Part shown: positions 9,674 through 17,969 of the stretch, piece by piece
Layout of the letters: each line of letters begins with the position of its first letter
Position numbering within the stretch: the first letter of the stretch is position 1
Assembly: GCA_020633465.1 (NCBI GenBank)
Contig: JACKDN010000017.1
Coordinates: 124,001 to 188,000, forward strand
Direction: 5' to 3'
Length of the DNA stretch: 64,000 bases
From: Myxococcales bacterium
GTDB taxonomy: Bacteria > Myxococcota_A > Bradymonadia > UBA7976 > UBA1532
The notes under the pieces: generated by a model
Databases searched by the model: none
Told to the model about the DNA's origin: nothing
Seen by the model: the letters and a program-made list of their open reading frames with translations, nothing else
Made by a program: the position numbers and the translations under genes

Positions 9674-12600
9674 TCACTCACAGAACCGCCCGTACCCGTC
9701 GTCAGCCGCCCAGCCGACGGACTGCGCGGCGCCGTGGTGCTCCAGCGCCGACGCGTCCACGAGCTGCTCGCCGGCGCCCTCGTCGGCGTGCCACAGGGCC
9801 AGGGTGGCGCCGTCCGGGGTGTGGCGGCGGGCGGGCGTGAAGGGGCCGTCGTAGCGGGCGACGGACGAGATGCGGATCTCGTCGATGGCGCCCTTGTTGT
9901 AGAGGGTGACCACGCCGTCGGCGTCGCGGAAGCTGCCGATGTGGACGGGCACGCTGACGTCGCGCACCAGCTCGTCGCCGTCGGGTGCGCCTTCGTCCAC
10001 CTGCTGGCCGTCGAAGAACAGGCGCGTGTTGGTGCCATCCCAGGTCCAGGCGTAGTGATGCCAGCCGGTGCCGACGATCACTTGGCCCTCGCTGCGCACG
10101 GTCGCGCGTTGGTAGCCGGCGCCGATGACGCCGCCCTCGAAGACCGTGAGGCCCCAGCCGCGGTTGCCCTCGGCGCGGCGCTGCACGTCGAGGCGCTCGC
10201 TGGCGTCGTCGAGGCGGCCCCAGTATTCGACCGTGAACGGTGTGCCTTGCAGCGCGAGGGGCGCGTCGGCGGTGTCGGGCACGACGACCTGTGACTGGGC
10301 GGCCGGGTCGAGCACGAGGTGGCGCAGGCGCTGGCACCGTTCGCAGCCGTCGCACGCGGCGGCGTTGGCGTCGTCGCATTGCTCGGCGCCCTGCAGCTGG
10401 CCGTCGCCGCACACGTCGTCGACGACGCCGTTGCAGTCGTCGTCGCGGCCGTTGCCGGGGATCTCGGGCACGGGCTCGCAGGGGGGCGCCAGGTTCAGCG
10501 TGTAGCGCAGCGCGATGTCGCCGCGGTAGTTGCCGTGGCCGACGACCAGGCGGTAGGTGCGGCCGGCCACGACGGGCGCGCTCAGCCGGTTGGTGGCGCC
10601 GGGGTCGGGCTGGTAGTCGCAGGCCACCTCGGCGCCTTCGCAGTCGCCGTCGAGCAGGAACAGCGAGATGGGGTTGAAGTTGCCGGTCGCGGTGATCTCG
10701 GCCATGCCCGTCGTCGGCGCGGTCCAGCGGTAGACGTGGTCGACGCCGACGTGGCGGCAGCCGCCGTCCTGGGTGGCGGTGCCGGTGATGGTGCCGGTCA
10801 CGCGGCCGCCTTCGCTGGGGTAGTCGAAGGGCGCTTCGCAGGTGCCGGGCACGCAGTCGGGCGGCAGGCCCTCGTCGACGGCGCCGTCGCAGTCGTCGTC
10901 GAGGTTGTTGCACGCCTCGGCGGGCTCGGGGCCGCACGCGCCGCAGGCGTTCAGGGTGCCCTCGTCGACGCTGCCGTCGCAGTCGTCGTCGACGCCGTCG
11001 CACACCTCGACGGGGTCGGGGCCGCACGCGCCGCAGGTGTTCAGGACGCCTTCGTCGATGGCCTCGTCGCAGTCGTCGTCGACGCCGTTGCAGATCTCGT
11101 CGGCGCCGGGGTGGACGTCGGCCGCGCCCTCGTCGCAGTCGACCAGGCCGGGGCAGTCGCCGAAGCCGTCGCCGTCATCGTCGCCCCGATCGTCGACCTG
11201 TCCGTCACAGTCCCAGTCCTGGCCGTCGCAACGCTCCGGCGCGGGGAAGGTGGCGCCGATGCAGTCGATCGACACGCCGCAGCCTTCGGCCAGCTGCACG
11301 CACTCGTAGGTGCCGCCATTCATGCCGCAGCGCCCGCGCAGCGCGGCGAAGCAGGCCTCGCCGCTCTGCACCCGGTCGAAGTCGGGGTGGTCGCGGCACA
11401 GCGCGTAGGCGTCGTTCTCGTCGTCGAGGCCGTCGCAGTCGTTGTCGACGCCGTCGCGGCAGGTGGGATCGTCCAGCGCGCCGGCGCCGCACGCCGGGTC
11501 TACGATGTCGCACTCCACGGGCACGTAGTCGGGGGGCAGCTCGCAGCGCCAGGCCCCCGCCTCGCACACCGGCCGCGCGCGGCCGCCGGCGCAGACGCCC
11601 TGGTCGGGGCAGCGCGATCGGTCGGGTTCGAGCGCCGGATCGGCCGCCTCGTCCGCCGCGCCGTCACAGTCGTCGTCCAGGCCGTTGCAACGCTCCGCCG
11701 CGGGCGCGACCTCGCCGACGCAGTCGCCCCAGTCACCGGCGGCGCAGGTCTGCTCGCCCATCACGCAGACGCCCTCGTCGCTGCCGCACGGCCGGCGCAG
11801 TCCCTCGTCGGTGGCCCCGTCGCAGTCGTTGTCGGCGCCGTCGCAGAACTCCCTCTCGGGGCCGGACGCGCCGTCGCAGGCCGACCACCCCCCGTCCTCG
11901 CAACGCTCCACGCCGGGCCGACACGCGCCCTCGGCGTCGCCGCAGGGTCGGGTCAGCGCCTCGTCGGCGGCGCCGTCGCAGTCGTTGTCGACGCCGTCGC
12001 ACGTCTCGGCCGCGGGACCCACCGCGCCCTCGCAGGCGCCCCACGCGCCGCCCGCGCAGGCCTGCAGGCCGGCGGCGCACGCGCCGACGTCCTCGCCGCA
12101 GGGCCGCGCGTCGAGCTCGTCGGTCGCGCCGTCGCAGTCGTCGTCGCGGCCGTTGCACACCTCGTCCGTGGGCTCGATGGCGCCCAGGCACTGCCCCCAC
12201 ACGCCGCCCTCGCAGTTCTGCACGCCGCTGGCGCACGCGCCCTCGTCCTGGCCGCAGGCGCGCCGCAGGTCCTCGTCGATCACGTCGTCGCAGTCGTCGT
12301 CCCGCGCGTTGCACACCTCGGGCTGCGGCTCGCAGTCGGGTAAGTGGTTGAAGGGCAGCAGCTCGTGGTCCAGCGTGCAGCGCACGAAGTCGGACTGCCC
12401 GGGGCTGAAGGTGCCGGGCAGGCACCCGTAGTAAGACATCCAGTTGTCGCGGTCGGGCCGGGAGCCATCGGGGCAGCGCCCGATGCCGCAGCCGAACGCC
12501 TCGCACGAGCCATCCAGCCAGCGCCCGTCGGCGCACACCGCCAGGCCGAAGATGCCGGCCGGCCCGCGGTCGGGCGGCGTGTCGCACAGCAGATCGCCGG

Positions 12601-13837
12601 TCTCGTCGCAGCGATCCGCGCGCTCGCGGCCGTAGAAGCAGTCGTGGGTGTGCGCCAGCCCGAAGAAGTGACCCAGCTCGTGCGTGAGCACCACCTCGTG
12701 CAGGTCGGCGTTGACGCTCAGGCCGCCGAACGAGGCATAGCCACCGATGGGGAAGGCCGACACGAAGGACGGGATGCGGTGCACGAAGACGATCGGCAGC
12801 ACGCCGCGTGGGGTGTGGGTCAGCACCGCCGCCGGGAAGTCGATGTCTTCGTAGAAGGGCTGGCAGTCGTCGTACTCGAAGCGCACCAGCGACTCTTCGA
12901 CCAGGTGCACGCCGATGGCCGCGTAGGTGTCGGCCACCTGCGCCAACAGCCCGCGCACCTGCGCCGCCGAGAAGACGTCCCGCCCGTTGTTCCGGCGGCA
13001 CAGGTGGATGCGGTAGCGCACCGTGGCGGGCCGGGCGTCGCGCCACCGCGCCCGCAGCGCGGGGTCGGTGCAGGCGAAGTTCACGTCGAGGATGCCGCCG
13101 CGCACCGCGCCGGGGCCGTGCTGCGGCTCGACCAGCGAGGCGCGCCCGTTGATCACCAGGCGGCAGTCGTTGCTGCAGTCGTCGTCGTCGATGTCGTTGC
13201 CGTCGTCGCACTGCTCGCCGCCCTCGACCACGCCGTCGCCGCAGGCGTGCTCCACGGGCTCGCACCGGCTGAGGTCGAGGCTGCAGTCGGCGGCGCACAG
13301 CACCTCGCCCGCGCCGAAGGTGGGGGACAGGGCCGCGCAGTCCTGGGCCTCGAAGGCCAGCGGATCGCAGACTTCGCCGGGATCGACCATGCCGTCGCCG
13401 CAGGCCGGCTCGCGCGCGGCGCACTGCTCGACCGACCAGCGGCAGCCGGCGGTGCAGCGCGCCTCGCCCTCGACCAGCAGGGGACTGAGGTCGGCGCAGG
13501 GGGCGGTGGCGGTCAGGGCCGGATCGCACGCTTCGCCGGGGTCGAGCACGCCGTCGCCGCAGGCGGGCACCGCGGCGCCCGCGTCGTCGGTCGGCGCGCT
13601 GGCGTCGAGCGTCGGGCCCGCGTCCCTCGGCAAGGCGCCGTCGTCAGCGCCGGGCCCCGCGTCGGCGCCGGGCGGCGCCTGCGCGTCGTCGTCGACGCTC
13701 AGGTCCGCCTCGACCTGTCCGTCCGCGACCGGCGGCGCCGCGTCGTCGCCGCCGCCCGCGTCGCCCGCTGCGCCGGGCTCACATGCCATCACCCACAGCA
13801 CGCACAGGCACCCCACGGCACAGCTTCGTCGACGCAT
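9674..13837 (-). CDS. M43 (pappalysin)-like metalloprotease lipoprotein with MopE repeats and LamG domain
   Basis: The 1387-residue product begins MRRRSCAVGCLCVLWVMAC, a lipoprotein signal. An Asp/Ala/Pro linker is followed by three Myxococcus disulfide repeats of CGDGxxDxGExCD type (about 95-225). Residues about 235-495 form the protease: zinc motif HELGHFFGLAH at 386-396, then GDLLCDTPPD and a NWMSYYG Met-turn followed by FSPGQ, as in M43 enzymes. About eleven MopE-type motifs (CNGxDDDCDGxxDE) follow. Next come a pre-peptidase C-like beta domain (DYPSEGGRVTGTI) and a C-terminal concanavalin/LamG domain (FTVEYWGRL, WHHYAWTWDG). I infer a surface protease with calcium- or copper-binding stalks. 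It is monocistronic, flanked by 55 bp (convergent) and 229 bp. Confidence 0.85.
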   Translation of the reverse strand: MRRRSCAVGCLCVLWVMACEPGAAGDAGGGDDAAPPVADGQVEADLSVDDDAQAPPGADAGPGADDGALPRDAGPTLDASAPTDDAGAAVPACGDGVLDPGEACDPALTATAPCADLSPLLVEGEARCTAGCRWSVEQCAAREPACGDGMVDPGEVCDPLAFEAQDCAALSPTFGAGEVLCAADCSLDLSRCEPVEHACGDGVVEGGEQCDDGNDIDDDDCSNDCRLVINGRASLVEPQHGPGAVRGGILDVNFACTDPALRARWRDARPATVRYRIHLCRRNNGRDVFSAAQVRGLLAQVADTYAAIGVHLVEESLVRFEYDDCQPFYEDIDFPAAVLTHTPRGVLPIVFVHRIPSFVSAFPIGGYASFGGLSVNADLHEVVLTHELGHFFGLAHTHDCFYGRERADRCDETGDLLCDTPPDRGPAGIFGLAVCADGRWLDGSCEAFGCGIGRCPDGSRPDRDNWMSYYGCLPGTFSPGQSDFVRCTLDHELLPFNHLPDCEPQPEVCNARDDDCDDVIDEDLRRACGQDEGACASGVQNCEGGVWGQCLGAIEPTDEVCNGRDDDCDGATDELDARPCGEDVGACAAGLQACAGGAWGACEGAVGPAAETCDGVDNDCDGAADEALTRPCGDAEGACRPGVERCEDGGWSACDGASGPEREFCDGADNDCDGATDEGLRRPCGSDEGVCVMGEQTCAAGDWGDCVGEVAPAAERCNGLDDDCDGAADEAADPALEPDRSRCPDQGVCAGGRARPVCEAGAWRCELPPDYVPVECDIVDPACGAGALDDPTCRDGVDNDCDGLDDENDAYALCRDHPDFDRVQSGEACFAALRGRCGMNGGTYECVQLAEGCGVSIDCIGATFPAPERCDGQDWDCDGQVDDRGDDDGDGFGDCPGLVDCDEGAADVHPGADEICNGVDDDCDEAIDEGVLNTCGACGPDPVEVCDGVDDDCDGSVDEGTLNACGACGPEPAEACNNLDDDCDGAVDEGLPPDCVPGTCEAPFDYPSEGGRVTGTITGTATQDGGCRHVGVDHVYRWTAPTTGMAEITATGNFNPISLFLLDGDCEGAEVACDYQPDPGATNRLSAPVVAGRTYRLVVGHGNYRGDIALRYTLNLAPPCEPVPEIPGNGRDDDCNGVVDDVCGDGQLQGAEQCDDANAAACDGCERCQRLRHLVLDPAAQSQVVVPDTADAPLALQGTPFTVEYWGRLDDASERLDVQRRAEGNRGWGLTVFEGGVIGAGYQRATVRSEGQVIVGTGWHHYAWTWDGTNTRLFFDGQQVDEGAPDGDELVRDVSVPVHIGSFRDADGVVTLYNKGAIDEIRISSVARYDGPFTPARRHTPDGATLALWHADEGAGEQLVDASALEHHGAAQSVGWAADDGYGRFCE

Positions 13838-14066
13838 CGCATTCCCCCCGAGTCGTCCGCCAAGCTAGCACAGTCGCGAGTCGGCCGGCCGAGCTTTCAC
13901 CCAGGCATCGGCGCCCAGCCTCGCTCGGCCTGCTTCCCCGGAGCCTGTCGCGCATGGAGGGGTCGAGCGCGGTGCGTCACCGTGCCTCGAACGTGCGAGA
14001 GGCTCGTGGGCCACCGGCGCAAGGCGATCGGCGGCTCGCACCGCGCGCGGACGGATCCGCGGCTCG

Positions 14067-16007
14067 TCAGGGCGCGGCGCTGAGGCAGCGCTCGGGATCG
14101 CCGGCGCAGCGCCCGCCGTGAAAGCAGGCGCGGGCGTCGTTCCAGTACGCGCAGCCGGACCCCGGATCGATGGCACAGAACTGGGCGGCGAAGTCCGAGG
14201 GGGTGCAGCGAAGCGTGCCGGGCTCGCACTCGCTGGGGCAGGGTCCAAAGCAGGCAGCCGGATCCTCGAAGCACGGCGTGTCGGTCTCACACGCGTGGGT
14301 CTCGAATCGCCAGCAGCCGTCCGCGCCCCGATCGCACCGACGGAACATCGTCCCGTCGGCGCCCGCGCAGATCGCGCGCCCCCAGCCCACACACGTCTGG
14401 CCCAACGGGCACTCGACGAAGCACGCCGCGGGATCCTCGGCGCAGGTCGTGAGGCCGGTGCAGCGGCGGGTCTCGAAGCGTCGGCACCCGGTGTCGCGGT
14501 CGGTCACGCAGACCTCGTACGACCAGTCCAGCAGGCATCGGCGCGCCCCCAGCTCGCATTGTTCACCGCAGGTGCCCATGCAGAGCGCGGGCGAGCGGAA
14601 GCAATCCACGACGGGCTCGACGCACTCGGACTCGACCCACGCCGGGCAGCCATCCTCCATCAGCGTGCAGGTGCGCATGGTGCTGCGGCGCCCGCACTCG
14701 CGCGCGCCCGGGTCGCACAGCACCGGGCACTGGCCGCCGCACAGGCGCGGCGCGTCGGCGCACTCGAGGCCGAACCGGCAGGCCCTCGAGCCGCTCCAAC
14801 GTCCACAGCCCCCCGCGTCGGGCTCACAGACCCGGACCGTCGACGGGTTCTCGCCGCACTCGACGCTGCCGATTTCGCACGCATCGTCGCAGGTGCCCGC
14901 GCAGCGATCCGCGCCCCGGCCGCACGACCCGCCGTCCGTGCAGGGCGCCGGCGCGCCCCAGACGTTGCAGCCTTGTTCGCTGACGACGCAGGTCTGGAAG
15001 GCGTCGAGGCCGTCGCAGCGGTGGGTGCCCAGCGTGCAGGGGGTCGCGAACCGCTCGACGTAGCAGCCTTCGGGGCCGACGACGCACTCGAAGCGGTTGC
15101 CGTCGGCCCCGCATTGATGCGTCCCGGGCGTGTCGCAGGCGTCCACGCAGTTCAGGCCGCATCGGCCGTCCACTTGCCAGTCCAGACAGCCGTCGTCGCC
15201 GCGCGCGCAGCCGTAAGCCACCTGATCCTCGCACCGCAGCGCGCCCACCTCGCACTGGTCGCAGCTGGGCGCACAGGCGCCCTCGAAGCAGCGGTGAGGG
15301 CAGGCCACCTGCTCGAGGCGCGGGCAGCCGTCGGGGCCGGGGACGCAACGCTCCAGCGTCTGGTGGTCGAGACACTCCCCGGTGCGGACCCTGCACTCGG
15401 GGACGCACTCGCCCCGGCAGGCGCCGTCGACGCATCGGGTGTCGTCGCCGCAACGCTCCACCTCGACGAGGCGCGTGCACTCGCGCTCGAACACCGTGCA
15501 CAGCGCCGCCCGCTGGTCGTCGAGGCAGGCGTGGGTGCCGGGCGTGCAGTCGAGCCCAAAGGCGCCCTCGGGGCAGGTGGGCCGGCACGCGCCGTCCGCG
15601 CAGTACGTGTCGGGCGGGCAGGGGGTCGGGGCGTCGAAGTCCAGGCAGCCGTAGGCGCTTCGCCGGCAGGTGCGCACGGCGTCGCCCTCGCAGACCGTGG
15701 CGCCTTCCTCGGGGCACAGATCGCTGCAGCAGATGCCGTCGCCCACGCAGCGAGCGTTCGCGCCGCTGCAGGGTGGCTCGGCCTGCCACGTCGGGCAGCC
15801 GGCGCCGCGCGCGCGGCAGACCTCGACCTGGGCGGGGCCCGCGCACCGGAAGTCGCCGGCGGTGCACGCGCACGGGGCGGCGTCGGTCGGCGACGCGCTG
15901 GGCGGCACGAAGGCGTCCGCCGCCTCGGTGTCGTAGGTGTAACAGCCAGGGAGGTGGCCCAGCGCCACCAGCAGCAGTCCGATCGTGAGGGGGCGCCCGT
16001 CTCGCAT
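14067..16007 (-). CDS. Cysteine-rich repeat lipoprotein, paralogue of 5867-7948
   Basis: The start is the ATG at 16007, giving MRDGRPLTIGLLLVALGHLPGC, a lipoprotein signal peptide; the in-frame ATG further upstream would bury it. The 646-residue mature part repeats the same roughly 45-residue Cys module as the gene at 5867-7948 (for example CVDGACRGECVPECRVRTGEC, here shown only as its Cys pattern C-x5-C-x3-C-x3-C-x6-C), with GC-x-x-W turns. Module order can be followed along both proteins, so they are full-length paralogues. No enzymatic motif is visible. It stands alone, divergent from the TetR gene across 259 bp. Confidence 0.8.
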   Translation of the reverse strand: MRDGRPLTIGLLLVALGHLPGCYTYDTEAADAFVPPSASPTDAAPCACTAGDFRCAGPAQVEVCRARGAGCPTWQAEPPCSGANARCVGDGICCSDLCPEEGATVCEGDAVRTCRRSAYGCLDFDAPTPCPPDTYCADGACRPTCPEGAFGLDCTPGTHACLDDQRAALCTVFERECTRLVEVERCGDDTRCVDGACRGECVPECRVRTGECLDHQTLERCVPGPDGCPRLEQVACPHRCFEGACAPSCDQCEVGALRCEDQVAYGCARGDDGCLDWQVDGRCGLNCVDACDTPGTHQCGADGNRFECVVGPEGCYVERFATPCTLGTHRCDGLDAFQTCVVSEQGCNVWGAPAPCTDGGSCGRGADRCAGTCDDACEIGSVECGENPSTVRVCEPDAGGCGRWSGSRACRFGLECADAPRLCGGQCPVLCDPGARECGRRSTMRTCTLMEDGCPAWVESECVEPVVDCFRSPALCMGTCGEQCELGARRCLLDWSYEVCVTDRDTGCRRFETRRCTGLTTCAEDPAACFVECPLGQTCVGWGRAICAGADGTMFRRCDRGADGCWRFETHACETDTPCFEDPAACFGPCPSECEPGTLRCTPSDFAAQFCAIDPGSGCAYWNDARACFHGGRCAGDPERCLSAAP

Positions 16008-16266
16008 CGGCGGAGTATGGTCAGCGATCCTCGGACGGACAACCCCTGGTCGACGGGCGCGCCCGCCGCGAGGCGCCACCGCCCGGCGGCACAACGATGC
16101 GACGGGGAGCGTGGCCCAGCGATGCGGCGACCTCGGCGCCCTCGAAACCGAGCAGGGCCGCTCGAACGACGCCTGCTGCCAGGCCGGTCACCGCCCCGCG
16201 AGCGCGCGCGTCGCGGCCGCAGCCCTCGGTTGACAGCCGCCTGCCTCGCACCCAGGATGCGCGCCC

Positions 16267-16836
16267 ATGGGGCTTCGCGAGCGCAAGAAGGCCCGAACCC
16301 GCGAGCGCCTGGCCGAGGCGGCGCTGGCGCTGTTCGAGGCCCGCGGGTTCGAGGCGACGACGATCGACGACATCGCCGCGGCGGCGGACGTGTCGCGGCG
16401 GACGTTCTTCCGCTACTTCCCGACCAAGGAGGACGCGGCCTTCCCGCACAGCGCGGCGCGGCTGGAGCGCTTCGAGGCGCTGCTGTCGCAGGCGGCCGGC
16501 GCCGAGCCCTGGGATCGGGCGCGCGAGGCCTTCCTCGCGCTGGCCGCGGACTTCACGGCCGGTCGCGGCGAGCTGCTGCGGCAGAACCGCGTGGTGGCGG
16601 CGTCGCCGACGCTGACCGCCTACGAGCTGCAGGTGGACCGCGCCTGGGAAGATCGGCTGGCGCAGGCGCTGAGCCGCGACGTGGGTGGGCCCGACTTCGA
16701 GGCGCGCGTGGCGGCGGGGGCGATCATCGGCGCGGTGCGGGTGGCGCTGCGGGCGTGGTTCGACGCGGACGCGGGGACCGACCTGGCGGCGCTGGGGCGC
16801 AAGGCGTTCGCGCTCTTGGAGCGTGGGCTGGGGTGA
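16267..16836 (+). CDS. TetR family transcriptional regulator
   Basis: A 189-residue protein. The N-terminal helix-turn-helix (about residues 25-50) reads TIDDIAAAADVSRRTFFRYF, a classic TetR pattern. The C-terminal ligand domain is Ala-rich and not assignable to a known effector. It lies convergent to crtE with a 158-bp gap and near the carotenoid cluster, so a role in controlling that cluster is possible but not shown. Divergence from the Cys-rich lipoprotein gene (16007) is the other candidate regulatory relationship. Confidence 0.88.
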   Translation: MGLRERKKARTRERLAEAALALFEARGFEATTIDDIAAAADVSRRTFFRYFPTKEDAAFPHSAARLERFEALLSQAAGAEPWDRAREAFLALAADFTAGRGELLRQNRVVAASPTLTAYELQVDRAWEDRLAQALSRDVGGPDFEARVAAGAIIGAVRVALRAWFDADAGTDLAALGRKAFALLERGLG

Positions 16837-16994
16837 CGCTCGGCCGGGGGTGGCGAGCGGGGCGGTGAGTCGGCGGACACGCGCGGCGGTCGGCCGCTCG
16901 GGATCGTCGCGGACTCCAGCGTGGGCGCGGACGCCTTGGCCCTCTCGTCGACGACGACGACCACCCCCACGACTTCGGGGGGCTCCGGCGCCGT

Positions 16995-17873
16995 TCAGCC
17001 CACCGCGGCGCGGGGGAGGGGCTCGGCGAGGGCGGCGGGCAGCAGGCGGGCGACGGCGGCGTCGATGAGGCCGGTGACGAGGTGGCGGCGGGGCACGTCG
17101 GGCACGGCGGCGCGCGCGTCGGCCGCCAGCGACTCGAGGCGCATCAACGCGCCGTCGACGCCGAGGCGCCGGGCCAGGTTGGGGCGGTCGTGGGCGGCGT
17201 CCTGGCCGACGGGCTTGCCCAGATCGGCGGCGGCCGACAGCTGGTCGGCGAGGTCGTCGGCCACCTGATAGGCCTGGCCGAGCGGCTCGCCCACGGCGGC
17301 CCAGGCCTCGGCCTCCCCGCCGGCCGCCAGGGCGCCCATGCGCGCGGCGGCGACGAACAGCGCGGCGGTCTTGGCGCGGTGGTAGGCGTCGACGTCCACC
17401 GACGACTCCTCCTCCCAGGCCTGGCCGGCGGCGATGCCGAAGGGGGCGCCGGCGCCCTCGGCCAACGCGGCCGTCAGCTGCACCTTGCGATCGGCGGGGC
17501 CGGTCGCGAGCGCCACGGTCCGGAAGGCCTCGACGATCAGGGCGTCGCCGGCGAGGACCGCGCGCGGCGCGCCGAACGCCACGTGCACGGTGGGGCGGCC
17601 CCGGCGCACGGCGGCGTCGTCGAAGCAGGGCAGATCGTCGTGGACGAGGGAGGCGCAGTGCAAGAGCTCGATGGCCGCGGCTGCGGCGTCGGCGAGCGCC
17701 GGCGCATCGTCTCCACAGGCGGCGGCCACGGCCAGCGTGAGGTGGGGACGCAGGCGGCCTCCCCCGGGCAGCACGGCGGCGCGCAGCGCGGCGCGCAGGC
17801 CCGGCGGGCACGGGGGCGCGGACACGCGGGCGACCGCGGCGCGCAGCGCAGCCTCGATTCTCTCGGCGTTCAT
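16995..17873 (-). CDS. crtE: Geranylgeranyl diphosphate synthase (polyprenyl synthetase family)
   Basis: The start at 17873 follows GGAGGCCCC; an ATG 13 codons upstream has no ribosome site. The 292-residue protein has the first Asp-rich motif DDLPCFDD (DDx4D, as in bacterial short-chain synthases), a basic GGRLRP segment, and the second motif DDLAD. It would condense isopentenyl diphosphate to C20 geranylgeranyl diphosphate, the first committed precursor for the carotenoid genes on either side. Chain length cannot be proven from sequence alone; a C15 product is the alternative. It diverges from crtD across a 96-bp intergenic region with two TCTAGA elements. Confidence 0.88.
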   Translation of the reverse strand: MNAERIEAALRAAVARVSAPPCPPGLRAALRAAVLPGGGRLRPHLTLAVAAACGDDAPALADAAAAAIELLHCASLVHDDLPCFDDAAVRRGRPTVHVAFGAPRAVLAGDALIVEAFRTVALATGPADRKVQLTAALAEGAGAPFGIAAGQAWEEESSVDVDAYHRAKTAALFVAAARMGALAAGGEAEAWAAVGEPLGQAYQVADDLADQLSAAADLGKPVGQDAAHDRPNLARRLGVDGALMRLESLAADARAAVPDVPRRHLVTGLIDAAVARLLPAALAEPLPRAAVG

Positions 17874-17920
17874 GGGGCCTCCGTCAGAGCCGGCCGTTCT
17901 ATGAACAAACATGATGCAAA

Positions 17921-17940
17921 CTCTAGAACAAGTCTAGACA
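17921..17940. promoter_or_regulatory. Two TCTAGA elements 11 bp apart in the crtE/crtD divergent promoter
   Basis: TCTAGA occurs at 17922-17927 and 17933-17938, in similar surroundings (CTCTAGAACA and GTCTAGACAA), one helical turn apart. On the minus strand TTGTCT and CATCAT are separated by 19 bp with both elements at or within the spacer. Such a long spacer is typical of promoters controlled by MerR-family regulators, which include the CarA/CarH carotenoid repressors of Myxococcus. On the plus strand AATAAT at 17940-17945 is a possible -10 for crtD. Operator function is inference. Confidence 0.4.
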
Positions 17941-17969
17941 ATAATGGCGCGCGGCGCTAGGGTGCAGTC

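Noticed and set aside
14067..16007. Regular repeats considered as a CRISPR or satellite array
   Set aside because: The repeats are at protein level, with Cys spacing in one open frame, and DNA units are too divergent.
16837..16994. Convergent TetR/crtE gap considered for a terminator
   Set aside because: No stem longer than a few bases could be drawn with confidence.
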